Positions 7,479 to 15,977 are shown, counted from the first letter of the stretch. The stretch is DNA of 64,000 nt from Asanoa hainanensis (GCF_900188485.1 NZ_FZPH01000012.1:124001-188000); one strand, 5' to 3'. The notes: a model not told the origin generated them from the sequence alone. Program-made: numbers and translations.

Positions 7479-9983
7479 ATGTTCGCTCGCACCCTGCGGG
7501 TGCTGACCGTGGCGACCGTGGTCGCGGCGTCGGTGGCGGTCGGTGCCGCGCCGGCCCAGGCGGCCACCGTCACCTACCAGGCCGACCTGGCCACCGCGTT
7601 CGCCAACCCGGAGCGCGGCTACCACAACCGCTACGAGATCATCAACGACCCGGCGGTCAACGACTACGTCAACGCCTCCAGCATCCCCGGTTTCAACCCG
7701 GACCTGCTCGACCGGACGTTCACCCGGGCCAGGAACAACGGCAACACGCTGATCCACAGCTACGTCCACCTCGACAAGTACAAGACGCAGGCCCTGCCGC
7801 AGGCGCTGCTCGACAACCTGGCGTCGGGCCTCGCGGCGGTCCGGGCGGCCGGCATGAAGATCGTGCTGCGGCCCGCGTACACCTGGGACGGCTACGTCAG
7901 CGTCGACGAGGCGCAGATTCTCTCGCACATCAGCCAGCTCAACGCCGTCATCACCGCCAACGCCGACGTGGTCCTGCACCTGGAGACCGGCTACCTCGGC
8001 GCGTGGGGCGAGTGGCACACCGGCGGGCTGACCAACCCGTCGTCGGTCGAGGAGGCGCCGGCCCGCTACCGCATCATGAAGCGGATCGCCGACACCACCC
8101 CGGCCACGATCCCCCTCGCGATGCGCTATCCCATCTACATCAAGGAGGTGGTCGACCCCACGTCCTGCGTGGTGCCGGGCGGGTGCGACCTGACCCAGGC
8201 GCAGAAGGACCGGATCGGCTTCCACAACGACTGCTTCCTGGCCGACTACAACGACATGGGCACCTACGACAACCCGTCCTGGATGGGCTGGTACTACATC
8301 GAGCAGAAGAAGCAGTGGATGTACGACCTGGCCACCTCCGGCGGGCTCAACAAGATGGTCGGCGGCGAGACGTGCGGCGCCGACGGCTACAACGACGCCG
8401 CGTGCGTCAACGCGCAATCCGAGATGTTGAAGCTGAACTTCACGGAGATCAACGAGGACTACGCCGCCGTCAACACCGACAAGTGGAAGGCGGCCAACCT
8501 CGCGGCGAGCGGCAACGACCCGGCCGAGACCTGCTTCACGCGGATCAAGCGCAAGCTCGGCTATCGGCTCAGGCTGCTGGACGCGACGTTCCCGACCACG
8601 GTCGCGCTCGGTGCCGGCCTGAGCTTCACCGCGCACCTGTCCAACGACGGGTGGTCCGGGCTCGTCAAGACGCGGCCGGTCTATCTCGTGCTGGACAACG
8701 GTACGCAGCGCTACAACCTGCCGCTGACCGGCGTCGACCCGCGCACCTGGCTGGCCGGCGCGAGCACGGTCACCTCCAGCGTCACCGTTCCGGGTGGCGT
8801 GGTGGCCGGCTCGTACAAGTTGGCGCTGTGGCTGCCCGACCCCGTCGCCGCGTTGCAGAACCGGCCGGCCTACTCGGTGCGGCTGGCCAACACCGGCACC
8901 TGGGACGCGACCAAGGGCTACAACGTCCTGGCCAACGCGGTGACCGTCGGGTCGTGCACCGGTGACTGCACGGCGCCGTCGGTGCCGTCGGGGCTGGCGG
9001 TGTCGGGGGTGACGAACACGAGCGTGTCGCTGTCGTGGTCGGCGTCCACGGACAACGTGGGTGTGACGGGCTATCAGGTGTGGCGGAACGGTGTGCTGGC
9101 CGGTTCTCCGACGGGCACGTCGTTCACGGACACCGGTCGTTCGCCGGGGCAGACGTATCAGTACCAGGTGCGGGCGGTCGACGCGGCGGGCAATCAGTCC
9201 GGTTTGTCTTCCACGGTGTCGGGGACCACGAGCGGGTGTTCGGGTGACTGCACGGCGCCGAGTGCGCCCACCCTTTCGTCGCCCAGCAAGACGGACACCA
9301 CGGTGTCGTTGTCGTGGACGGCTTCCACGGACAACGTCGGCGTGACGGGCTATGAGGTGTTCCGGGGTTCGACGTTGGTGGGCAGTCCGACCGGGACGTC
9401 GTTCACCGACACGGGCCTGACCGCTTCGACGGCCTACTCGTACACCGTGAAGGCGCGGGACGCGGCCGGGAACCGGTCCGCGGCCAGCAACGCGGTCGCC
9501 GTCACCACCGATGCGACTCCACCACCGCCGACGGGGCTGGTGCTGGACAACTTCGACGGGACACCGGCGTACCCCTCCACCAATGATCTGGGTAAGTGGA
9601 CCGGTGGGAACTGCTTCCTGGACGGCGGTGGTGCCGGCGTGGTCACGGGTGGGGCGTTGAGCCTGCGGTACAACAACTGTGGCTGGTTCGGGTCCGACGT
9701 CGGTGTCGACCTGAGCTCGCGGACGTATCTGGTCGTGCGGGTCAAGGGCGCGGCCGGTGGGGAGCAAACCCACTTCAACCTCGGACTCGGCGGTTCCACC
9801 AAGGTGTTCGGTGACTTCACACTGGACGGTGGTGCCCACCCGGTCATCACGACCAGCTATCAGGACATCCGCATTCCCATGGCGGCCAACGGGATAAACC
9901 GCAACTCGCCGTCTCAGCTCGCCATGGGCTTCTGGTACGGCGGCAACTCGACCATTTCCATCGACCACATCTCGTTCCAGTAG
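7479..9983 (+). CDS. Secreted DUF4874/DUF4832 protein with two FN3 domains and a C-terminal binding module
   Basis: 834 aa, exported, third paralogue. The frame is open upstream, but the start is the ATG at 7479, preceded by GGGGAGAG and immediately followed by a signal peptide cut near AQAAT (about residue 28). The body (to about 490) has the most canonical DUF4874 opening (NPERGYHNRYE), then GAWGEWHTGG (Glu178, His180), MRYPIYIKE, GFHNDCF and GGETCG. It is clearly more diverged from the other two than they are from each other. Two FN3 domains (about 496-583 and 589-678) and the LVLDNFDG-type module (about 687-834) follow, almost the same as in the preceding protein. A similar target surface but a different specificity is a reasonable inference. 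Confidence 0.82.
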   Translation: MFARTLRVLTVATVVAASVAVGAAPAQAATVTYQADLATAFANPERGYHNRYEIINDPAVNDYVNASSIPGFNPDLLDRTFTRARNNGNTLIHSYVHLDKYKTQALPQALLDNLASGLAAVRAAGMKIVLRPAYTWDGYVSVDEAQILSHISQLNAVITANADVVLHLETGYLGAWGEWHTGGLTNPSSVEEAPARYRIMKRIADTTPATIPLAMRYPIYIKEVVDPTSCVVPGGCDLTQAQKDRIGFHNDCFLADYNDMGTYDNPSWMGWYYIEQKKQWMYDLATSGGLNKMVGGETCGADGYNDAACVNAQSEMLKLNFTEINEDYAAVNTDKWKAANLAASGNDPAETCFTRIKRKLGYRLRLLDATFPTTVALGAGLSFTAHLSNDGWSGLVKTRPVYLVLDNGTQRYNLPLTGVDPRTWLAGASTVTSSVTVPGGVVAGSYKLALWLPDPVAALQNRPAYSVRLANTGTWDATKGYNVLANAVTVGSCTGDCTAPSVPSGLAVSGVTNTSVSLSWSASTDNVGVTGYQVWRNGVLAGSPTGTSFTDTGRSPGQTYQYQVRAVDAAGNQSGLSSTVSGTTSGCSGDCTAPSAPTLSSPSKTDTTVSLSWTASTDNVGVTGYEVFRGSTLVGSPTGTSFTDTGLTASTAYSYTVKARDAAGNRSAASNAVAVTTDATPPPPTGLVLDNFDGTPAYPSTNDLGKWTGGNCFLDGGGAGVVTGGALSLRYNNCGWFGSDVGVDLSSRTYLVVRVKGAAGGEQTHFNLGLGGSTKVFGDFTLDGGAHPVITTSYQDIRIPMAANGINRNSPSQLAMGFWYGGNSTISIDHISFQ
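8961..9983. repeat. Direct repeat copy 2: FN3-FN3-binding-module block
   Basis: Second copy of the block at 6439-7467, encoding the C-terminus of the third DUF4832-type gene. The catalytic-type N-terminal halves of the two genes are diverged while these blocks are nearly the same. That pattern fits recent duplication of the module or gene conversion between the copies. Confidence 0.85.
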
Positions 9984-10022
9984 GCACATCAGGCGCTGCC
10001 CGCGTCGTTTCGGAGGACCTGA

Positions 10023-11309
10023 ATGACAACCATCGTTTTCCTCGGCGCGGGCAGCGTCGTCTTCACCCGCGAGCTGCTCGTCGACATCCTCGGCTTCCCC
10101 GAGCTCGCCGACGCGCGGATCGTGCTGCACGACATCGACCCCGAGCGGCTCGCGACCGCTTCGGCGTTGGCCGGCCGGGTCGCTTCCGCCTATGGAGTGC
10201 GGCCCTCGATCGTCGCCACGCTCGATCGCCGGGCCGCGCTCGACGGCGCCGACTTCGTCGTCAACTCCATCCAGGTCGGCATGTACGCGGCCACCCGCGT
10301 CGACTTCGACGTGCCGGCCCGGTTCGGCCTGCGCCAGACGATCGGCGACACCATCGGGATCGGCGGCATCTTTCGGGGCCTGCGGACGTTCCCGGTGCTG
10401 GCCGGCATCGCCGCCGACATGGCCGAGCTGTGTCCGGACGCGTGGCTGCTGAACTACACCAACCCGATGGCCATGAACGTCACGTACCTGGCCCGGATCG
10501 CACCGCGGCTGCGCGTCCTTGGCCTGTGCCACTCGGTCTACTGGACCGTGCGCGGCCTCTGCGAGATCGTCGACGTGCCGTTCGACGACGTCAGGTTCGA
10601 GAGCGCCGGCGTCAACCACCAGGCGTGGATCCTGCGCTGGGAACGGGACGGCGTCGACCTCTATCCCTTGCTCGACGCGGCCATCGACCGTGATCCCGAA
10701 CTGCGCCGGCGCGTACGCGTCGATATGTACCGCAGGCTCGGCTACTACCCGACCGAGACGAGCGAGCACTCGGCCGAGTATGTGCCCTGGTACCTGCACC
10801 ACGACGCGGAGATCGAGCGGCTGCGCATCCCGGTGGGGGAGTACCTGGCGGTCAGCGAGGCCAACCTGGCGGAGTACGCCGCGACCCGCGCCGGCACCGC
10901 CCCGATCGACCTCACGAAGTACACGACGGAGTACGCGCCCCAGGTCATCCACAGCATGGTCACGGGCACGCCGCGCCGGATCGTCGCCAACGTCGCCAAC
11001 GACGGCCTGATCGGCAACCTGCCGGCCGGGTTCGCGGTCGAGGTGCCGACCACTGTGGATGGTGCCGGTGCCCGCCCGTCGCCGGTCGGCTTGTTGCCGC
11101 CGCAGCTCGCCGCGGTCAACCGGCCCTACGTCAGTGTCGGCGAGCTCACGGTCGAGGCCGCCCTCAGGGGCGATCCGCGGCTCGTGCGCCAGGCCGCGAT
11201 GGTCGACCCGAACACGTCCGCGTCGCTGACCGTCGACGCGATCTGGGAGCTGTGCGACGCGTTGATCGCGGCGCACGGTGACCTCCTGCCCGAGGGGCTG
11301 CGGGCATGA
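10023..11309 (+). CDS. Glycoside hydrolase family 4 alpha-glycosidase (MelA/AglA-like)
   Basis: Cytoplasmic NAD- and metal-dependent glycosidase, 428 aa, the normal length for GH4. GH4 enzymes cleave by oxidation at C3, elimination and re-addition of water (family knowledge). The NAD loop is at the N-terminus (IVFLGAGSVVF, residues 4-14). The metal-site Cys lies in GLCHSV (Cys169), the metal-binding His in GVNHQAW (His199), and NPMAMN is also present. The sequence looks closer to the alpha-galactosidase/alpha-glucosidase branch than to the phospho-glycosidases, but this is by eye. The ATG at 10023 is preceded by CGGAGGACCTGA. It overlaps the next gene by 4 bases. It probably hydrolyses the sugar imported by the ABC system at the left of the window (inference). 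Confidence 0.88.
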   Translation: MTTIVFLGAGSVVFTRELLVDILGFPELADARIVLHDIDPERLATASALAGRVASAYGVRPSIVATLDRRAALDGADFVVNSIQVGMYAATRVDFDVPARFGLRQTIGDTIGIGGIFRGLRTFPVLAGIAADMAELCPDAWLLNYTNPMAMNVTYLARIAPRLRVLGLCHSVYWTVRGLCEIVDVPFDDVRFESAGVNHQAWILRWERDGVDLYPLLDAAIDRDPELRRRVRVDMYRRLGYYPTETSEHSAEYVPWYLHHDAEIERLRIPVGEYLAVSEANLAEYAATRAGTAPIDLTKYTTEYAPQVIHSMVTGTPRRIVANVANDGLIGNLPAGFAVEVPTTVDGAGARPSPVGLLPPQLAAVNRPYVSVGELTVEAALRGDPRLVRQAAMVDPNTSASLTVDAIWELCDALIAAHGDLLPEGLRA

Positions 11310-12346
11310 CGGAGCTGCGGCTGCGTGACTACACACCCGTGCCGGCCATCCGGCGTCCGTTGACCCACGTGCCGCGGGCGGCGGTGCCCGCCGTCGACGT
11401 GCACAACCACCTCGGCCGGTGGCTGGGCGACGGGGACTGGCTCGTGCGGGACGTGCCCGCGTTGGTCGACCTGATGGACGAGGTCAACGTCCGCACGATC
11501 GTCAACCTGGACGGCCGTTGGGACGGCGAGCTCTCCGCCAACGTCGCTCGCCTCGATGACGCGTACCCGAATCGGTTCGTGACCTTCTGCCACCTCGACT
11601 GGTCACTGCTGCGCGGCCCGGACCCGACCGGCGCGCTGATCGCCGCGTTGCGGCGCGCCCGCGACGCCGGCGCCCGCGGCGTCAAGGTGTGGAAGGACCT
11701 CGGGCTGACCGTGACCGACGCCAGCGGCGCGAAGGTGCTGCCCGACGACCCACGGCTGACCGACGTGTTCGCCGCGGCGGGGGAGCTGGGCCTGCCAGTG
11801 CTCATCCACACCGCGGACCCGATCGCGTTCTTCCAACCGCTCGACGAGCGCAACGAGCGGTTGGAGGAGCTCGCGGCGAACCCGTCGTGGTGGTTCGGGG
11901 CGCCCGGCTACCCCACGTTCGATCGCCTGATGACCGCCCTGGAGACGGTGGTGGCGGGCGCGCCGGGCACGACGTTCATCGGCGCCCACGTCGGCTGCGC
12001 GGCCGAGGACCTCGGCTGGGTCGACGGCATGCTGACCCGCCATCCCAACTTCCACGTCGACCTGGGCGGCCGGCTGGCCGAGCTGGGCCGCCAACCGCGC
12101 GCCACCCGCCGCCTGATCCTCGCCCACCCGGACCGCGTCCTGTTCGGCTCGGACGCCTTCCCACCCGGCCGGGAGGCGTACGAGGTCTACTGGCGCTTCC
12201 TCGAGACCGAGGACGAATGCTTCCCGTACGCCCCGGGCAGCCCGATCCCGCCGCAGGGCCGCTGGGACATCTCCGCCGTCGGACTGCCGCCGGACGTGCT
12301 GTCCCAGGTTTATGCCGGCAACGCGCGGCGGCTGCTTTCCGAATGA
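11306..12346 (+). CDS. Amidohydrolase-2 family metal-dependent hydrolase
   Basis: 346-aa TIM-barrel protein of the amidohydrolase_2 type (relatives act as decarboxylases, lactonases or hydrolases). Visible metal-site features are DVHNHLG near residue 31, VKVWKDLGL (second-strand Lys region), LIHTADP, GAHVG, and LFGSDAF near the C-terminus. The ATG overlaps the GH4 stop codon (ATGA), so translation is probably coupled and the two enzymes should act in one pathway. Hydrolysis of a sugar lactone or an acyl-sugar is possible but unproven. The gene ends the rightward operon and is followed by a strong hairpin. Confidence 0.8.
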   Translation: MTELRLRDYTPVPAIRRPLTHVPRAAVPAVDVHNHLGRWLGDGDWLVRDVPALVDLMDEVNVRTIVNLDGRWDGELSANVARLDDAYPNRFVTFCHLDWSLLRGPDPTGALIAALRRARDAGARGVKVWKDLGLTVTDASGAKVLPDDPRLTDVFAAAGELGLPVLIHTADPIAFFQPLDERNERLEELAANPSWWFGAPGYPTFDRLMTALETVVAGAPGTTFIGAHVGCAAEDLGWVDGMLTRHPNFHVDLGGRLAELGRQPRATRRLILAHPDRVLFGSDAFPPGREAYEVYWRFLETEDECFPYAPGSPIPPQGRWDISAVGLPPDVLSQVYAGNARRLLSE

Positions 12347-12347
12347 G

Positions 12348-12382
12348 GCTGGCCCGGTACGCGCGGGGCGCACCGGGCCAGC
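12348..12382. terminator. Bidirectional terminator hairpin
   Basis: An 11-bp perfect stem (GCTGGCCCGGT at 12348-12358 and ACCGGGCCAGC at 12372-12382) with a 13-base loop lies between two convergent genes, starting just after the amidohydrolase stop. It is followed by GGCCTTTC. It should stop transcription from both sides. Confidence 0.85.
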
Positions 12383-12393
12383 GGCCTTTCGGG

Positions 12394-12828
12394 TCAGGCG
12401 GCTCTGTTGCTCCGGGCCATGATGGGGATCAGCACCGCGCCGGTCGCGAGGTGCATCGCCAGCAGAGCCAGCTTGGCGCCCGCTCCGACCCCCGACCCGA
12501 TCGGGCCGAGCAGCGAGAACGCCAGGACGGTCGAGGCGATCAAGGTCCAGGTCCGCGTGCCGCCCTTGGTCCAGCGCTCGAGCACCGCCAGCAGGCCCCA
12601 CCCGGCCAGGCCGGCCAGGACGGTCACGAGGACGACGGCCACCGGCGTCACGGTGGTGGCGCCTGAGCCCTGGTCGACGATCAGGTCGACGCCGGCGATC
12701 GGGTCCGCGATCGTCCAGACCGTGAAGGTGGCCGCGGCGGCCGCCACCACGGCTAGGCCACGGGCCCGGCGGCGCTTACGGGCGCATTCGGCGGCGGTGT
12801 GGGCGGTGGCGTTGGTCGTGGCGGTCAT
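12394..12828 (-). CDS. Small integral membrane protein, DUF6069-like
   Basis: 144 aa with a short basic N-terminus (CARKRRRAR) and four hydrophobic segments: about residues 24-45, 62-84, 96-115 and 118-135. The pattern (AxVDLIV after the first span, GWGLLAVLER, a Gly-rich LLGPIGSGVGAGA turn, LLAMHLATGAVLIP) matches what I recall of the DUF6069 family of actinomycete membrane proteins of unknown function. The frame is open much further upstream; I place the start at the ATG at 12828 because GAGGAG lies 6 bases before it. The gene is divergent from the two-component system and may be its target (inference). Confidence 0.7.
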   Translation of the reverse strand: MTATTNATAHTAAECARKRRRARGLAVVAAAAATFTVWTIADPIAGVDLIVDQGSGATTVTPVAVVLVTVLAGLAGWGLLAVLERWTKGGTRTWTLIASTVLAFSLLGPIGSGVGAGAKLALLAMHLATGAVLIPIMARSNRAA

Positions 12829-12993
12829 GGTGTTCTCCTCGGATCGGTGCCGTTCGTTGTCTGGCACCACTGTCCGGGGTGCGGGCCTCATCCCGGATCG
12901 GGCGCGGGACGGGATCCGATCTCCGTCCGTGGACGGATGCGGGCGGGCGGCCGGGTCGGTCTCGCGGCCGATGAGCCGTCGCCGCCGGCCGCC

Positions 12994-12999
12994 TACGGT
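12994..12999 (+). promoter_or_regulatory. Candidate -10 element for a leaderless start of the sensor kinase
   Basis: TACGGT lies 7 bases before the ATG at 13007, while no Shine-Dalgarno sequence precedes that ATG. This spacing is expected when transcription begins at the start codon. No clear -35 is visible. Confidence 0.35.
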
Positions 13000-13006
13000 G
13001 AAACAC

Positions 13007-14116
13007 ATGAAGTCTTCCCGGGTTCCCCCGAGGGCGGTCGGCGCGGTGTGGGCCGGCGTGGTCGCGGTCGTGCTCACCGTGCTGATCCTGCTGGTGCCGG
13101 ACGGCCCGTCCACACCGCTGACGACGGCGGCGGCTCTGGCGTGCGGGCTCGCGCAGGCCGCGTCCGTGCTGCTGATCGGCCGGCGGCCCGAGTGGGCGAT
13201 CACCCTCGCGATCGCGGCGGGCATCGGCGTCGAGGCGTTCGCGCCGCAGGTCGGCTGGCTCGGCCTGGCCGCGGGCCCGCTGATCGCCTTCGCCCGGATC
13301 CGGCCACCGCGGGTCTCGCTGTGGGCGCTCGGCGTGATGGTCGCGCTGACCCCGTGGAAGCTGGTGGACGGCGGCGGCTGGCGTGAGGTGGTCATCGCCG
13401 TGTTCGCGTCGCTGCTCGGCTGGACGTGGGGCGAGCTGGACCGGTCCCGCTGCATCCGCCGCGAGCAGGAACGCCGGCGGATCGTCTCCGACGAGCGCGC
13501 CCGGCTGGCCCGGGAACTGCACGACGTGGTCGCGCACAACGTGTCGCTGATGGTCGTGCAGGCCGGCGCCGCCGCCGACGTCTTCGCCCGTCGGCCCGAG
13601 CAGGCCCTGGCCGCGCTCGACACCATCCAGGAGGCGGGCCGCTCCGCCCTCGGCGAGCTGCGGGCGATGCTGCAGACCCTGCGGCCGGACGGCACGGAGC
13701 CGCGGGCGCCGCAGCCGGGCCTCGACCAGCTCGACTCCCTCGCCGCCTCGCTGGGCGCGGTGGGGCTGCCGGTCGCGGTCAACCGGGACGGTCCCGCTCG
13801 CGAGGTGCCGGCCGACGTGAGCCTGTCGGTCTACCGCATCGTCCAGGAGTCGCTGACCAACACCCTGCGGCACGCCCGTGCGACCCGGGCCGAGGTGCGC
13901 CTGCGCTGGACCGACGCGGAGCTGCACCTCGAGATCACCGACGACGGCACGGCCGGCGCGTCCCGCGTACCGGCGGCGTTCACCGGCGGTTCCGGCGCGG
14001 GCCTGGCCGGCATGCGCGAACGCGCCCGACTGGTCGGCGGTAGCCTCGACGCCGGTCCGCTGCACGAGGGCGGGTTCCGTGTCTCGGCCAGCCTGCCCCT
14101 GGGAGCGTCCGCGTGA
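13007..14116 (+). CDS. NarL-type sensor histidine kinase
   Basis: 369-aa membrane sensor kinase. The first 130 residues hold four to five transmembrane helices and no large extracellular domain, so the stimulus is probably sensed in or at the membrane. The HisKA_3 dimerisation region follows, with phospho-acceptor His172 in ARELHDVVAHNVS, then a HATPase domain with the N box (QESLTNTLRHA) and the G box GSGAGLAGMRERA. The start at 13007 is chosen because the membrane region begins right after it; an ATG at 12971 would add 12 residues. The stop overlaps the GTG of the response-regulator gene (GTGA), and the two form a standard pair. Confidence 0.88.
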   Translation: MKSSRVPPRAVGAVWAGVVAVVLTVLILLVPDGPSTPLTTAAALACGLAQAASVLLIGRRPEWAITLAIAAGIGVEAFAPQVGWLGLAAGPLIAFARIRPPRVSLWALGVMVALTPWKLVDGGGWREVVIAVFASLLGWTWGELDRSRCIRREQERRRIVSDERARLARELHDVVAHNVSLMVVQAGAAADVFARRPEQALAALDTIQEAGRSALGELRAMLQTLRPDGTEPRAPQPGLDQLDSLAASLGAVGLPVAVNRDGPAREVPADVSLSVYRIVQESLTNTLRHARATRAEVRLRWTDAELHLEITDDGTAGASRVPAAFTGGSGAGLAGMRERARLVGGSLDAGPLHEGGFRVSASLPLGASA

Positions 14117-14772
14117 CCGTCACCGTCCTGCTCGCCGACGACCAGGAGCTGGTCCGCGCCGGCTTCGCGATGATCCTCGGCGCCCGCGACGACATCGAGG
14201 TGGTCGGCGAGGCCGGCGACGGCCTGGAAGCGGTGGCGCTCGCCGCCGAGACCAAGCCCGACGTGGTGCTGATGGACGTCCGGATGCCCCGGCTCGACGG
14301 CATCGAGGCGACCCGCCGGATCGTCGACTCGGGCAGCCCGGCCCGGGTGGTCATGCTCACCACGTTCGACCTCGACGAGCCCGTGTTCGCGGCGTTGCGG
14401 GCCGGGGCCAGCGGCTTCCTGCTCAAGGACATCCGCCCGGCCGACCTGGCGGACGCGGTGCGGGTGGTGGCCCGCGGCGAGGCCCTGCTCGCACCGACGG
14501 TGACCCGGCGCCTGCTCGACCGTTTCGCGACGGGCCTGCCGGCCCGGTCGGGGCCGGACCGGCGGCTCGAAGCGTTGACCGCCCGGGAGGTCGAGGTGCT
14601 GACGCTGGTCGCGCGGGCGATGACCAACGCCGAGATCGCCGAGCGCCTCTTCCTCACCCAGGCCACGGTCAAGACCCACATCTCGGCGATCCTGACGAAA
14701 CTCGACCTCCGCGACCGGGTCCAGGCGGCGGTGCTCGCCTACGAGACCGGCCTGGTGCGACCGGGCGCGTGA
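14113..14772 (+). CDS. NarL/FixJ-type response regulator
   Basis: 219-aa DNA-binding response regulator, partner of the kinase encoded immediately upstream. The receiver domain occupies residues 1-120: acidic pocket ADDQE, phospho-acceptor Asp55 in LMDVRMPRLDG, Thr in MLTTFD and Lys in FLLKDIRP. The LuxR-type helix-turn-helix is at about 152-212 (LTAREVEVLTLVARAMTNAEIAE and the following recognition helix). It starts with GTG and overlaps the kinase gene by 4 bases. The divergent DUF6069-like gene is a plausible target. Confidence 0.9.
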   Translation: MTVTVLLADDQELVRAGFAMILGARDDIEVVGEAGDGLEAVALAAETKPDVVLMDVRMPRLDGIEATRRIVDSGSPARVVMLTTFDLDEPVFAALRAGASGFLLKDIRPADLADAVRVVARGEALLAPTVTRRLLDRFATGLPARSGPDRRLEALTAREVEVLTLVARAMTNAEIAERLFLTQATVKTHISAILTKLDLRDRVQAAVLAYETGLVRPGA

Positions 14773-14775
14773 CCG

Positions 14776-15225
14776 CTACTCGACGCGGTTGTCGTCGAGG
14801 TCTTCGACCTCGTCACCCCAGTTCTTCATGATGTACGCGGTGTCCTCGTGCAGCCGTACCCGGTGGACCTGGCCGTCCTTGATCTCGAAGAAGAACGCGG
14901 TCCGGTTGTTGAGCTGCTTCCCGCCCGGGGTGGTGCCCGTGACGAAGACCTGGACGGCGACGTGGTCGCCTTCGGCGATCACCAGGCCGTAGGGGGTCTG
15001 GCGCACCGCACCCTCGCCGGTGCCCCAGATGGCGCGGGCGGTCTCCCCGAAGGACCGCAGGTTGGCCTTCGACAACGGCGGCATGCCGGCGCGGGGGAAG
15101 GTCCCGGGATCGTGCTCGTAGGACATCTCGAAGTCGTCGTGGACGTTGTCGAGGATCCACTGGTCGCTGGCCAGATGGTGCTGCAGGAAGTCCAGAGCGA
15201 GGGTCTTGCTGCTTTCCGTGGTCAT
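14776..15225 (-). CDS. SnoaL-like (NTF2-fold) protein
   Basis: 149-aa soluble protein with the cone-shaped NTF2/SnoaL pattern: N-terminal helices (ALDFLQHHL), DDFEMSYEHDPGTFP, a middle segment that would cover the pocket, and C-terminal strands GDHVAVQVFVTGTTPGGKQ and RTAFFFEIKDGQVHRVRLHED. Relatives are cyclases, isomerases or small-molecule binders; the exact reaction is unknown. Its ATG at 15225 has AAGGAGAG upstream and follows the DsbA-like gene by 15 bases, so the two are co-transcribed. It ends 3 bases from the convergent response-regulator gene. Confidence 0.75.
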   Translation of the reverse strand: MTTESSKTLALDFLQHHLASDQWILDNVHDDFEMSYEHDPGTFPRAGMPPLSKANLRSFGETARAIWGTGEGAVRQTPYGLVIAEGDHVAVQVFVTGTTPGGKQLNNRTAFFFEIKDGQVHRVRLHEDTAYIMKNWGDEVEDLDDNRVE

Positions 15226-15240
15226 CGCTGGTCTCTCTCC

Positions 15241-15870
15241 TTATGACTCGTCCCACGCCTGCTTGATCGCGCGCAGGAACGTGTCGATCTCTTGTGCGCC
15301 GTACAGGCCGTAGCGGTCGTCGACGACGGTGAACGGGACGCCACCCGCGCCGAGACGCAGAGCCGCCTGATGGTCCTGCCGCACGCGGTCGCGGTACCGC
15401 CGTTCGGTGAGCGCACGGCGCACCTCGGCCCCGTCGAAGCCGAGCTCGGCCGCGAACCCGACGACGCTGTCGACGCTGAACAGCGTGCGGCCCTTCCCGA
15501 AGTGGTCACGGAACGCACGGCGCCAAGCCACGGTGTTGCCGCCGTGGTCGGCGGCGAAGGCGAGAAACTCGTGGATCAGCTCGGTGTTGCCCATGTCACG
15601 GTCCATGACCTCGTAGGGCTGCAAGCCGTCGCGCTTGGCCAGGCGCTCGATGGGCCGGATGTAGTCCTCGGCGGCCTGGCCGACCTTCCCGACCCGGCGC
15701 AGCAGCTCCCGCTGGGTGATGCGCTCGGGCAGATCGGGTGCCATGACGAACGACCGGTGCACCACCTCGACCTGGTCCCGGTGGTCGAACCGCGCCAACG
15801 CCTCGTCGAGCCGGTAGTTCGCGAGTCCGCACCAGGGGCACACGATGTCCGACCAGATCTCGATCTTCAT
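15241..15870 (-). CDS. DsbA-family thiol oxidoreductase (FrnE-like)
   Basis: 209-aa cytoplasmic thioredoxin-fold protein with the redox motif CPWC at residues 11-14, an inserted helical domain, and a cis-Pro-type loop (GAGGVPFTVVDDRYGLYGAQ) near the C-terminus. This is the FrnE/2-hydroxychromene-2-carboxylate isomerase-like branch, which lacks a signal peptide and acts on cytoplasmic disulfides or small thiols (family knowledge). The start at 15870 has GGAGAG about 6 bases upstream; a further ATG at 15885 would add five residues. It is the first gene of a two-gene operon with the SnoaL-like protein. Confidence 0.85.
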   Translation of the reverse strand: MKIEIWSDIVCPWCGLANYRLDEALARFDHRDQVEVVHRSFVMAPDLPERITQRELLRRVGKVGQAAEDYIRPIERLAKRDGLQPYEVMDRDMGNTELIHEFLAFAADHGGNTVAWRRAFRDHFGKGRTLFSVDSVVGFAAELGFDGAEVRRALTERRYRDRVRQDHQAALRLGAGGVPFTVVDDRYGLYGAQEIDTFLRAIKQAWDES

Positions 15871-15885
15871 GAGTCTCTCCAACAC

Positions 15886-15956
15886 TTACGACATGTGCGT
15901 AACCACATCGTGCGTCAGCATCGGAGGGCCTACAAAAGGCACTTTCATGTGCGTAC
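15886..15956. promoter_or_regulatory. Repeated CATGTGCGTA motif upstream of the DsbA-like operon
   Basis: The 10-base sequence CATGTGCGTA occurs twice, at 15892-15901 and 15947-15956, in a 107-base gap between two leftward genes. The first copy lies in a TTACG-N7-CGTAA dyad (15886-15902). Both sit where the promoter of the DsbA-like gene must be, so they are candidate operator sites. No adjacent regulator is obvious. Confidence 0.35.
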
Positions 15957-15977
15957 GACGGCGTCGTGAGGCGCCGC

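Noticed and set aside
7344-11336. 1330-aa open frame on the minus strand
   Set aside because: It lies antisense to the third DUF4832-type gene, GH4 and part of the amidohydrolase gene. Its Arg/Gly/His-rich translation is the usual shadow of high-GC genes, and the sense genes have clear motifs.
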